Origin: Paracoccus subflavus
GTDB taxonomy: Bacteria > Pseudomonadota > Alphaproteobacteria > Rhodobacterales > Rhodobacteraceae
Direction of reading: 5' to 3'
Assembly (NCBI RefSeq): GCF_004310345.1
Contig: NZ_SISK01000010.1
Span: 1 to 64,000, forward strand
DNA: 64,000 bases
The position numbers and the translations under genes were made by a program. Of the stretch, positions 25,940-34,857 are shown in pieces. Position 1 is the stretch's first letter. Every line of letters starts with the position of its first letter. The notes below the pieces were generated by a model. The model searched no databases, was not told where the DNA came from, and saw only the letters and a program-made list of their open reading frames with translations.

Positions 25940-28213
25940 TCAAATCACCGCCATATCTGCATCCAGGTAATCTGCCCGTTCCCACCACAAACCGAAATCC
26001 TTTCGGTAAAGGCTATCGGTTTCCAGCACGCAGAACTGGTCGCCGCGCAGGTCGGGGGCGCGGAACGTGGCGTGGCCATTGGCCAGCAACAGATCGCGGG
26101 CCTTGGCGGGCACCTGCACCGTGAACATCTGCACGTCCCGCGCGATGGCACTTGACGGAATATCGGCGACCGTCAGTCGGTCCACGATCTTGCGGGCTGC
26201 GTCCTCGGTTCTGACGATGACCGGGACCATCGGGCTGTCGATCATGCGGAACGCCTCGGCGGTAGTCCGATAAGCAAAGTCTGTGCCTGAATGACCAATC
26301 TTGAACTTATCGAGGATGCCTTCCCGATCGAGTTCCTTGTTGCCGTTTTTGTTGGTGCCAGCCATCGCTCGCCAATAGACCTGTTCGAACCAGTCGCGGA
26401 TCGCCTCGGCGTCCAGCAGGTTTTTATGGCCGAACCGGGCGGCAGTGCCGCGCATCGCGTCGGCCAGCGGCTTGATCTGCCGGTGGGGCGGGTGGCCGGG
26501 GGCGCTGAACACGGTCAGGGTGCTGTCCTCGACCGGGCGCCGGCCTTCGCGGTTCACGCGGCCTGCGGACTGGACGATGCTGTCCAGCCCAGCCTCGGCC
26601 CGCCAGCCTTTCGGAAAATCCAGATCGACCCCGGCCTCGATCAGACTGGTGGCGATCAGGCGACAGGGCTGGCCGGTGGCCAGCCGCTGCTGGATGTCGG
26701 CGATGATGCCGCGGCGATGGGCGGGATACTGGCGGGTGGTCAGGTGGACCAGCCCATCCAGCCCCTCGGACCGCGCGGCCTGGAACAGTTCCAGCGCGTG
26801 GCGGCGGCTGTTGACGATCATCATGGCTTTCGGCGTGTCGCGAAGGGCGGCGATCAGGGCGTCGTCGTCCATTTCTCCGCCGTCCCGGATGCGGGCGCGG
26901 CGCAGGCGGCGGGCCAGTCCCGTGACGTCGGGGGCCAGTTCGCGCCCGGCCAGCGGCAGGCCCCCCGCCAGTTGCGCGCTGTCGAAGGCGGGCTGGGTCG
27001 CGGTGCAGATGACAACCGTGCAGCCGTAATGGATTGCCAGCACATCCAGCATCCGCAGGACCGGCATCAGCAAGGGGCGAGGCAGAACCTGCGCCTCGTC
27101 AAGGATGACGATTGACCCTGCGATGTTGTGCAGCTTGCGGCAGCGCGAGGGACGGGCGGCGAACAGGCTTTCAAACAGTTGCACGTTGGTGGTGACAACG
27201 ATGGGCGCCGCCCAGTCCTCCATCGCAAGGCGCAGCTTGTCGCGCCCCTGCTGGCCCGGGCGCTCGGTGTCGATCGAGGAGTGATGTTCCAGCACCACGT
27301 TGCCGAACAGGTCGCGAAAGGTCTTTGCGGTCTGGTCGATGATCGAGGTATAGGGGATCGCATAGATGATCCGCCGATGCCCGTGACGCGCGGCGTGATC
27401 CAGCGCGAACCCCATCGAGGCCAGCGTCTTGCCGCCGCCCGTCGGCACGGTCAGGGTGAACAGGCCTGGCGACATCTCGGCCTTGTCCCGGACATGGGCC
27501 AGGATATCCGCGCGCAGACGGTTCAGGTCGTTGGGTTCGAAACCCGTCATCCGCTGGTCAAAGGCTGCCCGCAGGTCTGGCAGGATGTCGGACAGGGCGG
27601 GCCATTCGCGATCATGCTGCCGGTCCTCAAGCCGGTCGTAGAACGCCTCGGTGTCCTTGAAGTCGGCATCCACCAGGCAGGAAAACACCATCCGCCCGGC
27701 GACCGACAGGTCGAATCCGGCCTGGTCTCCGGGCCGGACCTTGGGCATGATCTCGTCCGCCAGCGGGCCAAGATCCGCCTCGGCCGCGGCGGTGATAGCG
27801 GGGGGGAGGGGGTCGCGCTGGCGAAAGCCCTCGATCCGGCGGCTGCGGGCAGCGTCCGACCCGGTGGCGTCCGGCAGGCCCGCATGGTGGCCCAGGATGG
27901 CATGGGCCAGAACCTCGGCCACCCAGGTCTGAGAGGTGGACTTGGCGCGTTCCAGCAGCAGGCTGGCCCCGGCGGACGAATGATCGACCGGTGATCCGTT
28001 GCCGTGCAGGCGTCGCTGGAAGGCTGGGTCATATTTGCCAAAGTCGTGATACCGCCCAGCCATCTGTGCGCACCGCGACAGGCCGGCATGCCTCCCCGTA
28101 TCCGCCGCACGACAGGCGGTCTGGTCTAAGTGGACTGGAAGGGCCTGCCAATCACTGCAATCACTCTGCTTGCCCGAGTGAGCAAAATAGGGCTTTGAGG
28201 ATTTTGAATACAT
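25940..28213 (-). CDS. cas3: CRISPR helicase-nuclease Cas3 (HD + SF2 helicase)
   Basis: This 757-residue effector nuclease degrades DNA bound by Cascade. The N-terminal HD domain (1-230) carries AGRYHDFGKYDPAFQ, with the His-Asp metal pair at 56-57. The helicase part shows Walker A TVPTGGGKTLASMGF (~260), the DEAQ box VILDEAQVLPRP (~370), VICTATQPAF (motif III) and the motif VI region QSAGRVNREG (~540). All core motifs look intact, so the enzyme should be active. It is the first gene of the minus-strand locus, with Cascade genes 329 bp further on. Confidence 0.96.
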   Translation of the reverse strand: MYSKSSKPYFAHSGKQSDCSDWQALPVHLDQTACRAADTGRHAGLSRCAQMAGRYHDFGKYDPAFQRRLHGNGSPVDHSSAGASLLLERAKSTSQTWVAEVLAHAILGHHAGLPDATGSDAARSRRIEGFRQRDPLPPAITAAAEADLGPLADEIMPKVRPGDQAGFDLSVAGRMVFSCLVDADFKDTEAFYDRLEDRQHDREWPALSDILPDLRAAFDQRMTGFEPNDLNRLRADILAHVRDKAEMSPGLFTLTVPTGGGKTLASMGFALDHAARHGHRRIIYAIPYTSIIDQTAKTFRDLFGNVVLEHHSSIDTERPGQQGRDKLRLAMEDWAAPIVVTTNVQLFESLFAARPSRCRKLHNIAGSIVILDEAQVLPRPLLMPVLRMLDVLAIHYGCTVVICTATQPAFDSAQLAGGLPLAGRELAPDVTGLARRLRRARIRDGGEMDDDALIAALRDTPKAMMIVNSRRHALELFQAARSEGLDGLVHLTTRQYPAHRRGIIADIQQRLATGQPCRLIATSLIEAGVDLDFPKGWRAEAGLDSIVQSAGRVNREGRRPVEDSTLTVFSAPGHPPHRQIKPLADAMRGTAARFGHKNLLDAEAIRDWFEQVYWRAMAGTNKNGNKELDREGILDKFKIGHSGTDFAYRTTAEAFRMIDSPMVPVIVRTEDAARKIVDRLTVADIPSSAIARDVQMFTVQVPAKARDLLLANGHATFRAPDLRGDQFCVLETDSLYRKDFGLWWERADYLDADMAVI

Positions 28214-28967
28214 CCATCACCTTGATCTGGGACTTTGGCCATCCACAACCTCGGACATGACTTTACAAATGCTATGGGGCGTCCCGTATGGCCGCAATCG
28301 TGTTAGTTTCTATCTAAGAATGATCCGGGTTCAGAGTAAATCCTTGGAGCGGGACGGCCTTGCGCCAACTGATCCAACCCGCCTTCTGACCGAAAGAGGT
28401 GTGATCTCCTCCAAGGGTTCGGCGGCCAAGGGAAATATCCTGCCCAAGCATCCTCGCGTGAGCCATTGCTGCCATCAACTACCTTGGACGACCTGCGATT
28501 GCCGGCGATTAGCGGCTGTTCCTTCAGCGCAAGCCGAGATCGCCTTGGGATTACATCATCCCAGAGTTGGCTCTTTGACGTCAAGAACTGCCGAGCCCGA
28601 TGACCCGCAAGCCGGGTGGCGACTGCGGGATGGTCGATATCTTCATCCTGGTTCCACAGCGTGACGAATAGGCCATGCCAGGGGCGGTGAAGCTAGTCTT
28701 CGCCTTGGTCAGGTGCCCCAGCATGATCATCGGCGCGTCGATGAACCTGCGCATTGCGAACGGGGGACAGATGCCGTTTCAGTCGCAAAATCTTCCGCCA
28801 AGCCAGACCGGCAGAGGCCATCACCACCCGGTCTGGGAACATCACAAAAATCAAGACCCGCGCGAGGGACGAAGCTAAACCTTCGGTTGAGTGTCGGTTT
28901 GGCATTTTCCTGCCGACAGCAGCAGAATTGCATTGCCGCGGCATTCCGGCGGATTTAACGAGACGGC
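28214..28967. other. 754-bp region without a recognisable gene, right boundary of CRISPR island
   Basis: Short open frames occur on both strands (the longest ~130 codons) but none resembles a known protein or has a convincing ribosome-binding site with normal codon use. I looked here for the missing 3' part of the short-chain dehydrogenase interrupted on the left side of the island and did not see it. The part at 28900-28967 probably holds the promoter of the copper operon; TGTCGG/CCGACA flank a 15-base spacer at about 28892-28918. Confidence 0.4.
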
Positions 28968-29381
28968 ATGTGGATCCTGCTTCGTCAGCTTGTTGCCTTG
29001 TTTGTCGTGACGATTGTCGCGGCAGGTCTGGCCATCTCGATGACCACGGCAGCGATGGCCCTGGATTGTGAAATCGCGGCGCTGCGTGCGGTTCCCGATA
29101 GCGCCATTGATGGGGCTTTCGCCGCGGATTCCGATCGCTTCGGTCAACCCGCGCTGACCGACACCAGTGCGCATGCACACCAGGAGCATGACAGCGACGG
29201 CGGCTCTCTTGATGCCGGTGCTTCTCATTGTGAGGCCCATGCCTGTCCTTCAAGCGCGATCCCCGCGTTCCATGCCCTTATGCCTTCTGCCGATGTGGGC
29301 CAGAGCCTGACTGTGATACGCGCCGGATCCCTGGTCGAACTTACGGTCCCGGAAGGACTCCGCCGCCCTCCGCGCGGCTGA
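28968..29381 (+). CDS. Small exported His-rich protein, first gene of copper operon
   Basis: This 137-residue protein has one N-terminal hydrophobic segment (LRQLVALFVVTIVAAGLAIS), likely a signal or anchor. A metal-ligand-rich middle follows (HAHQEHD, then SHCEAHACPSS). I recognise no named family; it resembles DUF2946-like small proteins that head copper clusters. Histidines and cysteines facing the periplasm suggest metal binding. It is followed 71 bp later by the lipoprotein gene, with a short hairpin between them (TGCGGT/ACCGCA, 29398-29415). Confidence 0.6.
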   Translation: MWILLRQLVALFVVTIVAAGLAISMTTAAMALDCEIAALRAVPDSAIDGAFAADSDRFGQPALTDTSAHAHQEHDSDGGSLDAGASHCEAHACPSSAIPAFHALMPSADVGQSLTVIRAGSLVELTVPEGLRRPPRG

Positions 29382-29452
29382 TTGGAATGATGTCTGCTGC
29401 GGTCTGAAAACCGCACCTTTCTTGTTCCAATCCCAAGCGGAATCCCAAACTC

Positions 29453-29665
29453 ATGAAACCACTCGTCACGGCGGTCTTTCCGCTGTTGGCAGCAGCCTGC
29501 GCGCCGCTGCCGCCACTGGACCTGTCCGTCCCCGCTGCCGCGGATGCCGCAGGCCCCGTTTCCATCGCTCCATCCGGACCATCGGTCGACTACACGCCCC
29601 GGCAGGTTGCCGAACCTGCGGACTGGACCACCCTGAACTCTCGACAGATCGGAGGCGTCGAATGA
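29453..29665 (+). CDS. Small lipoprotein, translationally coupled to the TolC-type gene
   Basis: This 70-residue protein has a lipoprotein signal (MKPLVTAVFPLLAAAC, lipobox AAAC) and a short Pro/Ala-rich mature part ending VADWTTLN-like (seen: PADWTTLNSRQIGGVE). Its TGA overlaps the following ATG (29662-29665), so it belongs to the operon. It may be an outer-membrane accessory of the efflux channel; function is unknown. Confidence 0.6.
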   Translation: MKPLVTAVFPLLAAACAPLPPLDLSVPAAADAAGPVSIAPSGPSVDYTPRQVAEPADWTTLNSRQIGGVE

Positions 29666-31077
29666 AAAAACTCTTGTTTCTCCCGCTCGGGGCCGCTCTG
29701 ACGCTGTCGGCCTGCGCCGATGTCGGAACGATGCGCACAGCCAGCGATCAGCGGGCCGGGTTTGCCCCGGTGTCCGACATCTCTCGACGCGCTACGGGTT
29801 CGGACGCCGTCTGGCTGCAAAGCCCGGCGGAACGACAGGCGAATGCTCAGCGGGTTCGCGCCTTGGCGCATGGCAAGACGCTGAATGCGGATCAGGCGGT
29901 CCAGATTGCCTTGCTGAACAATCCGGGGCTTCAGGCGCGGTATGCGGACCTGGGTCTGTCGGCGGCCGACCTTTGGGAAACCGCGCGCGGCCCGGTTCCA
30001 TCGGTGGGTTTGTCGGTTTCCGGCTTGGCGGGCGGCGACGTCACCCGCTCTATCGAGGCGACGCTGATCGCGTCGATCCTCGATATCGTGACTCAAAAAC
30101 CCCGTACGAAAGCGGCCGAGATCCGGTTCCGGCAGGCGCAACTGGCGGCGGCGGGCGAGACGCTTGCCCTTGCACATGAAACGCGCCGCAGTTGGATCGA
30201 GGCGGTGGGGGCCTTCGAGGCGGCGGCCCTGATCGGCCAGTCGCAGAACACGGCAAATGCAGCCTCGGAACTGGCGTCCGAACTGGGCGCCACGGGTGCG
30301 CTGAGCCGAGCCGATCAGGCCCGAGAGCACGCCTTCACAGCCGAATTGGCCGCCGAACAGGCGGCCGCCAGACTGGAGGCACAGCTTGCCAAGGAAAAGC
30401 TGGTCCGGCTGATGGGCCTGTGGGGCAGCGGGACCGAGTTCTTTGTGCCCGATCGTCTGCCGGCACTGCCCGGCGGCGCCCCTGGCCGCGCCGACATCGA
30501 GCGGTCGGCCCTGGCCAATCGCGTCGATCTGGCCGCCGGCCGCCTGGAATTGCAAGCCATTGCCAGCCAGTACCGCCTGGATGGCCAGACCCGGATGATC
30601 GCGGATGCCGAATTTGTTACCGGTGTCGAGATCGAACGCGAAGACGGCGAATCCAGACGGTCTCCGGTCCTGGATGTCGAGTTCCAGATCCCGGTCTATG
30701 ACACGGCAGGTCTGCTGTCACGTCGCGGACAGCTTGAATACATGCGCTCGGCCAACAACCTGGCACAGGCAGCCGTCGATGCCCGGTCCGAAGCCCGCGC
30801 GGCCCATACCGCAGTGACCGGCAGCTATCAGATCGCCCGGCACTGGCGCGACCAAGTGCTGCCGTTGCGGCGCGAGATCAACGAACAGGCGCTCCTCAGC
30901 TATAACGGCATGCTGACCTCGACCTTCGAGCTGCTGAACGATGCGCGTGAGGAACTGGAATCGCAGCTGAGCGCCGCCGAAGCAAAACAAAACTACTGGC
31001 TGGCCGAGGCCGACGCCACCGCGGCGATCTGGGGCGGGGCGACCGGCGGCGCGGGCGATGAAGGAGACGAGGGATGA
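29662..31077 (+). CDS. TolC-family outer membrane efflux lipoprotein (copper cluster)
   Basis: This 471-residue outer-membrane channel starts at 29662 with GGAGG upstream, although the open frame reaches back to 29422. A lipobox signal (GAALTLSAC) comes first. The OEP-type helical repeats include LNADQAVQIALLNNPGLQARYADL, the usual first helix, and long Ala-rich coiled segments. NSYNG-like features are weak. The gene overlaps the multicopper oxidase start, and together with cupredoxin and CusF-like genes it suggests removal of copper from the periplasm. No inner-membrane RND or MFP partner is encoded here. Confidence 0.82.
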   Translation: MKKLLFLPLGAALTLSACADVGTMRTASDQRAGFAPVSDISRRATGSDAVWLQSPAERQANAQRVRALAHGKTLNADQAVQIALLNNPGLQARYADLGLSAADLWETARGPVPSVGLSVSGLAGGDVTRSIEATLIASILDIVTQKPRTKAAEIRFRQAQLAAAGETLALAHETRRSWIEAVGAFEAAALIGQSQNTANAASELASELGATGALSRADQAREHAFTAELAAEQAAARLEAQLAKEKLVRLMGLWGSGTEFFVPDRLPALPGGAPGRADIERSALANRVDLAAGRLELQAIASQYRLDGQTRMIADAEFVTGVEIEREDGESRRSPVLDVEFQIPVYDTAGLLSRRGQLEYMRSANNLAQAAVDARSEARAAHTAVTGSYQIARHWRDQVLPLRREINEQALLSYNGMLTSTFELLNDAREELESQLSAAEAKQNYWLAEADATAAIWGGATGGAGDEGDEG

Positions 31078-32441
31078 TGAACCGCAGAACCATGCTGGGT
31101 GCCGGGATCGGTGCCGGTGCGGCGGCGTTGGCCGTAAAGGCGGCTCAGGCCGAGACACGCTTTCGCGATCTGCCGGAAGCGGCCAGCACCGACAACCCCA
31201 ATACCCAGGTGCCGCCGCGTCCCACAACGGGGATCGAGTATAACCCCGTCGTCACTCTGAACGGCTGGTCGCTGCCCTATCGGATGAACGGCAACATCAA
31301 GGAATTCCACCTTGTCGCCGAGCCCGTCGAGCGGGTCATGGCCGACGGGATGGTGGCCCGCCTCTGGGGCTATAACGGCCAGTCCACCGGGCCGACGATC
31401 GAGGCCATCGAAGGCGAACGGGTCCGCATCTATGTCACCAACCGCCTGCCGGAACATACCTCGGTTCACTGGCACGGCATGATCCTGCCGTCCGGCATGG
31501 ATGGGGTGTCGGGGTTGAGCCATCCCGGCATCCCGTCCGGCAAGACGTTCGTTTACGAGTTCGATCTCGTGAAGTCGGGGACGTTCATGTACCACCCGCA
31601 TGCCGACGAGATGGTCCAGATGGCCATGGGCATGATGGGATTGTTCATTGTGCACCCGCGCGATCCGGCCTTCATGCCGGTGGACCGCGATTTCGCCTTT
31701 TTGCTGGCCGCCTATGACATCGATCCGGGCACCTATATCCCGCGCGTCGCCGAGATGACCGACTTCAACCTGTGGACCTTCAACAGCCGGATTTTCCCCG
31801 GCATCGATCCCCTGGTGGTGAACCGGGGCGACCGGGTCCGGGTGCGGGTCGGCAATCTGACCATGACCAATCACCCGGTCCATATGCACGGCTATGATTT
31901 CGAGGTGACCTGCACGGATGGCGGCTGGGTCCGGCCCGAGGCACGCTGGCCGGAGGTCAGCATCGATATTCCGGTAGGCGCAATGCGCGCCTACGAATTC
32001 AACGCCGTTCACTTGGGCGACTGGGCAATCCATTGCCACAAGTCGCACCATACCATGAATGCGATGGGGCACGAACTGCCCACTCTCATCGGTGCCGACA
32101 AGGCGCGTGTGACGGAGATGATCCGCAGGCATCAGCCGGACTACATGCCGATGGGGACCGCCGGCATGGCGGACATGGGCGAGATGTCCATGGAGATTCC
32201 CGAAAACACCATCCCGATGATGACCGGCTGGGGACCCCATGGCCCGATCGAGATGGGCGGCATGTTTTCCGTCGTCAAGGTGCGCGAGGGGATCGCGCCG
32301 GACGACTATTCGGATCCGGGTTGGTACGAGAACCCTCCCGGTACGCAGGCATGGGAGTGGACGGGCGAACTGCCTGAACATGCCAGCAACGACAGCCCAG
32401 AAACCATTTTGACGCCTCGCGGCGGCAATCGGCTGGGCTGA
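31074..32441 (+). CDS. Multicopper oxidase (CopA/CueO-like)
   Basis: This 455-residue periplasmic oxidase probably oxidises Cu(I) to Cu(II). It has a Tat-like signal (NRRTMLGAGIGAGAAALAVK). All four copper-ligand motifs are present in order: HWHG (~residue 135), YHPHAD (~180), HPVHMHG (~270) and HCHKSHHTMN (~320). A Met-rich region near 360-400 (PMGTAGMADMGEMSMEI) is typical of copper-tolerance oxidases. The gene overlaps the TolC-type gene by four bases. Confidence 0.88.
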   Translation: MMNRRTMLGAGIGAGAAALAVKAAQAETRFRDLPEAASTDNPNTQVPPRPTTGIEYNPVVTLNGWSLPYRMNGNIKEFHLVAEPVERVMADGMVARLWGYNGQSTGPTIEAIEGERVRIYVTNRLPEHTSVHWHGMILPSGMDGVSGLSHPGIPSGKTFVYEFDLVKSGTFMYHPHADEMVQMAMGMMGLFIVHPRDPAFMPVDRDFAFLLAAYDIDPGTYIPRVAEMTDFNLWTFNSRIFPGIDPLVVNRGDRVRVRVGNLTMTNHPVHMHGYDFEVTCTDGGWVRPEARWPEVSIDIPVGAMRAYEFNAVHLGDWAIHCHKSHHTMNAMGHELPTLIGADKARVTEMIRRHQPDYMPMGTAGMADMGEMSMEIPENTIPMMTGWGPHGPIEMGGMFSVVKVREGIAPDDYSDPGWYENPPGTQAWEWTGELPEHASNDSPETILTPRGGNRLG

Positions 32442-32476
32442 CCCCGACCATCGAGCAACGACGCAGGAAAAATCTG

Positions 32477-32947
32477 ATGAAATCCTTGATACTGATCACG
32501 TCCCTGGCCCTAGTCCCCACCCTTGCATCGGCTGCGGGCACTCATGAGGGAAGCCATGACCACCCCATGGGTTCCCCCGCGACACAGGGGGAAACCAAGA
32601 CCGTCGAGGTGACCATGCGGGAAACCGACGATGGCGCCATGGTTTACGAACCCGCAGAGCTGTCGTTCGCAGCCGGCGAGACCGTCCGTCTGGTCATCAC
32701 CAACAAGGGCGAACTGGAACATGAATTCGTCATGGATACCGTTGAGGCCAATGCAAAGCACAAGGAACTGATGGCAAAGTTTCCCGAGATGGAGCACGAA
32801 GACCCGAATGCGGTCCGCCTCCAGCCGGGCGAGACCGGGGAAATCCTCTGGACCTTCACGAATGCAGGCGAATTCGAATTCGCCTGCCTGATGCTGGGCC
32901 ATTACGAGTCCGGCATGCACGGCCCCCTGAACGTTACCAAATCCTGA
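32477..32947 (+). CDS. Cupredoxin-domain periplasmic copper protein
   Basis: This 156-residue secreted protein has a signal peptide (MKSLILITSLALVPTLASAA) and a plastocyanin-like fold. The type-1 copper ligands can be picked out: His in ELEHEFVMD, then Cys-His-Met in FACLMLGHYESGM. The N-terminus after the signal is His-rich (THEGSHDHPMG). It probably shuttles copper or electrons with the multicopper oxidase upstream, 35 bp away. Confidence 0.85.
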   Translation: MKSLILITSLALVPTLASAAGTHEGSHDHPMGSPATQGETKTVEVTMRETDDGAMVYEPAELSFAAGETVRLVITNKGELEHEFVMDTVEANAKHKELMAKFPEMEHEDPNAVRLQPGETGEILWTFTNAGEFEFACLMLGHYESGMHGPLNVTKS

Positions 32948-32966
32948 AAAAAGCAAGGACAAGACC

Positions 32967-33248
32967 ATGAAACTGATCCAACTGACCGCAGCCGCCCTGA
33001 TCTTTTCTGCCGGTGCCGCTATGGCCGATACGCACATCACCAGCGGGACCGTCACCAAGATCGACACCAAATGGAGCAAGGTGACGATCGATCACGAGGA
33101 ACTGAAGAACCTCGACATGCCGGCCATGAAAATGGTCTTTCAGGTGGCAGAACCCGAGATGCTGGAACAACTGAGCGAGGGAAAGGAAATCCGGTTCGCC
33201 GCCGATCGCGTGAACGGCAAACTGACCGTCACGGAGATCGTCCAATAA
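32967..33248 (+). CDS. CusF-like periplasmic copper-binding protein
   Basis: This 93-residue protein has a signal peptide (MKLIQLTAAALIFSAGAAMA) and the small OB fold of CusF. The copper-site residues are recognisable: Trp in TKWSKVTIDH, then MPAMKM with both Met ligands. In E. coli CusF hands Cu(I) to the CusCBA pump. Here the only channel partner in view is the TolC-type protein. The gene follows the cupredoxin by 19 bp and ends at a hairpin. Confidence 0.88.
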   Translation: MKLIQLTAAALIFSAGAAMADTHITSGTVTKIDTKWSKVTIDHEELKNLDMPAMKMVFQVAEPEMLEQLSEGKEIRFAADRVNGKLTVTEIVQ

Positions 33249-33262
33249 CCTCCCTTTAAATC

Positions 33263-33286
33263 GGGGTGACGAAACGGGGTCACCCC
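33263..33286 (+). terminator. Hairpin after the copper operon
   Basis: GGGGTGAC (33263-33270) pairs with GTCACCCC (33279-33286) across an 8-base loop. No T-run follows, so its strength is uncertain. Confidence 0.5.
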
Positions 33287-33319
33287 ACGCGCTGATCGGT
33301 CAAGCTGGTATTTGCACTG

Positions 33320-33700
33320 CAGACCAGCTTGGCACGAGGCTTATGACAGGACAGGCGGCGGCGGTGGTGGCCGCGCGATCGGCCCAGCGGGCGGCGGCCT
33401 GATGGTCCTGTTGCTGGATCAGCATCTGCGCACGGACCCGTGAATGCCGTAGCGCAGCGGGACGAGCGGACTGAGACGGAGCAAGGTGTCCAGACCCGCG
33501 AACGTCGCAGCCGCCTTTCCCGTCAGCATCTCGGTGAAGGCCCCGGCGTAGATTCCCTGAGCATAGCTGGGGTTCAGTGCGGTCGCGCGGGCCAGCCACT
33601 CGGCGGCGACTTCGGGCTCGTCGGTCAGCCAAAGCGAACGACCCATGATGAAGTCTGCAATCCGACGGCAGAGGCCCTTTCGCAGCATGCCACGTTCCAC
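33320..33700 (-). pseudogene. Remnant of a TPR-containing regulator/adenylate-cyclase-like protein
   Basis: On the minus strand one frame reads ADFIMGRSLWLTDEPEVAAE, WLARATALNPSYAQGIYA and TEMLTGKAAATFAGLD, then breaks near 33430. A second frame continues with VRAQMLIQQQDHQAAARWAD. Together they match the C-terminal TPR half of winged-helix/TPR or cyclase-TPR regulators. The frameshift and the missing N-terminal domains mark it as decayed. It lies between the copper operon and the phosphonate transporter, a likely rearrangement point. Confidence 0.6.
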
Positions 33701-33781
33701 CGAACAGTTCCGGGCGCAACGGTGCAGGGGGTTCTTTCACGACGAAAGGTCAGCTCGCTGCCCACGGGTCGCTTCATGCAA

Positions 33782-33810
33782 TGGTCATTCATTTGTAACG
33801 GCAGTGTCAC
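33782..33810 (+). promoter_or_regulatory. Candidate Pho box upstream of phnD
   Basis: Three 7-base direct repeats spaced exactly 11 bp apart (TGGTCAT at 33782, TTGTAAC at 33793, GTGTCAC at 33804) match the PhoB consensus CTGTCAT-N4-CTGTCAC. They end 51 bp before the phnD start. This points to phosphate-starvation control by PhoB. Confidence 0.6.
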
Positions 33811-33861
33811 CTGTGGATGAAAGTGTGTGCTGTCTCGAGGTTGGAAAAGGGGGTTTGAACG

Positions 33862-34743
33862 ATGAAGATATTCTACGCCGCAGCCATGGCAGCGACCGCA
33901 CTGATCGGCACGACGCAGTTTTCCGCCGCACAGACCGCTGCTGACGTCTGTCCGGCTACGTTGCGCATGGCCGATACCGGCATCGAAGGCATGGGCGGTC
34001 TGGCAGAAGCTTTCGGGCCCTTCGCTGAAAAATTCCAAGAGGTCTCTGGTGTCAAGCTCGAGATGTTCGGCCTCTCCAACCGCACGGCCGCAGGCACCGC
34101 TCTACAGTTCGAAGAGGTCGACCTGGTTTTCGCCGGCCCTTCGGAATTCGTGCTCTTTGCAGAACGCAATCCGGATATTGAAATCCTTTTCTCGATCAAC
34201 CGCCCGCATTACGGCACGAGCTTCTTCGTTCCCGCCGACAGCGACGTGCAATCCCTCGAGGATCTTCGTGGCAAGCGCGTGGCGCTCAAGGATGTCGGTT
34301 CCACTTCGGGCCACATCTTCCCAAGCCAGATGCTGGTTTCGGCCGGCCTCGATCTTGACCGCGACCTGGAAATCGTGATGGCCGGTGACGCCCGCGTCGC
34401 AGCGCTGGTCAACGGTGACGTCGATGCGATGGGTGGCGGCAACCGCGACATCGACGATGTGACCGCCTTCGATCCGGATTTCGAATACCGCGTGATTGCC
34501 CAGAGCGATGTTCTGCCTGGTGACCCGATCATTATGCGCGGCAGCCTGGCCGAAGACTGCAAGGCGGCGCTGCGCGAAGTGTTGGCTGCCAATGCCGATG
34601 CGCTTTGGACCGCCTTGATCGAGACGCCGCGCAACAACGACAAGTTCCTCGACAACGACGCCAGCCTGACCTTCGACATGACGGCTGACGATTACGACAT
34701 CGTTCGGGAAGCCTATGAGGCTGCCGGCATCGAGCTGAACTGA
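33862..34743 (+). CDS. phnD: Phosphonate/phosphite ABC transporter substrate-binding protein
   Basis: This 293-residue periplasmic binding protein belongs to the PhnD/PtxB family. A signal peptide (residues 1-23, SAAQ) is followed by LRMADTGIEGMGGLAEAF. Family marks are FAGPSEFVLFAERN, RPHYGTSFFVPADS and KRVALKDVGSTSGHIFPSQM, the Ser/Thr/His-rich segment that contacts the phosphonate group. GGGNRDIDD follows. A Pho box lies upstream and a hairpin downstream separates it from the ATPase gene. No C-P lyase or other phosphonate catabolic gene is in the window, so the ligand could be a phosphonate or phosphite. Confidence 0.88.
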   Translation: MKIFYAAAMAATALIGTTQFSAAQTAADVCPATLRMADTGIEGMGGLAEAFGPFAEKFQEVSGVKLEMFGLSNRTAAGTALQFEEVDLVFAGPSEFVLFAERNPDIEILFSINRPHYGTSFFVPADSDVQSLEDLRGKRVALKDVGSTSGHIFPSQMLVSAGLDLDRDLEIVMAGDARVAALVNGDVDAMGGGNRDIDDVTAFDPDFEYRVIAQSDVLPGDPIIMRGSLAEDCKAALREVLAANADALWTALIETPRNNDKFLDNDASLTFDMTADDYDIVREAYEAAGIELN

Positions 34744-34759
34744 CGGTTCCGCGTCGAGG

Positions 34760-34785
34760 CCCAGCGGCTGACTGCTGGGTCTTTT
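34760..34785 (+). terminator. Attenuator-like hairpin between phnD and phnC
   Basis: CCCAGC (34760-34765) and GCTGGG (34774-34779) are followed by TCTTTT. A partial terminator here would give more binding protein than ATPase and permease, a common arrangement in ABC operons. Confidence 0.55.
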
Positions 34786-34857
34786 CCGACGACATCAGAG
34801 CGCGCCTTCAGGCTCTGGCTGCGGCCCGATCCGCGGATGCGTATCGTATAACTGGAC

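Noticed and set aside
15062..28213. Anti-CRISPR, CARF, retron or toxin genes hidden in the I-C locus
   Set aside because: All open space in the locus (leader and cas3-cas5 gap) was read on both strands and no such gene was seen.
28257..28664. 135-codon frame to the right of cas3
   Set aside because: It has no family resemblance, no ribosome-binding site and mixed composition. It was considered as the lost SDR 3' end but does not match.
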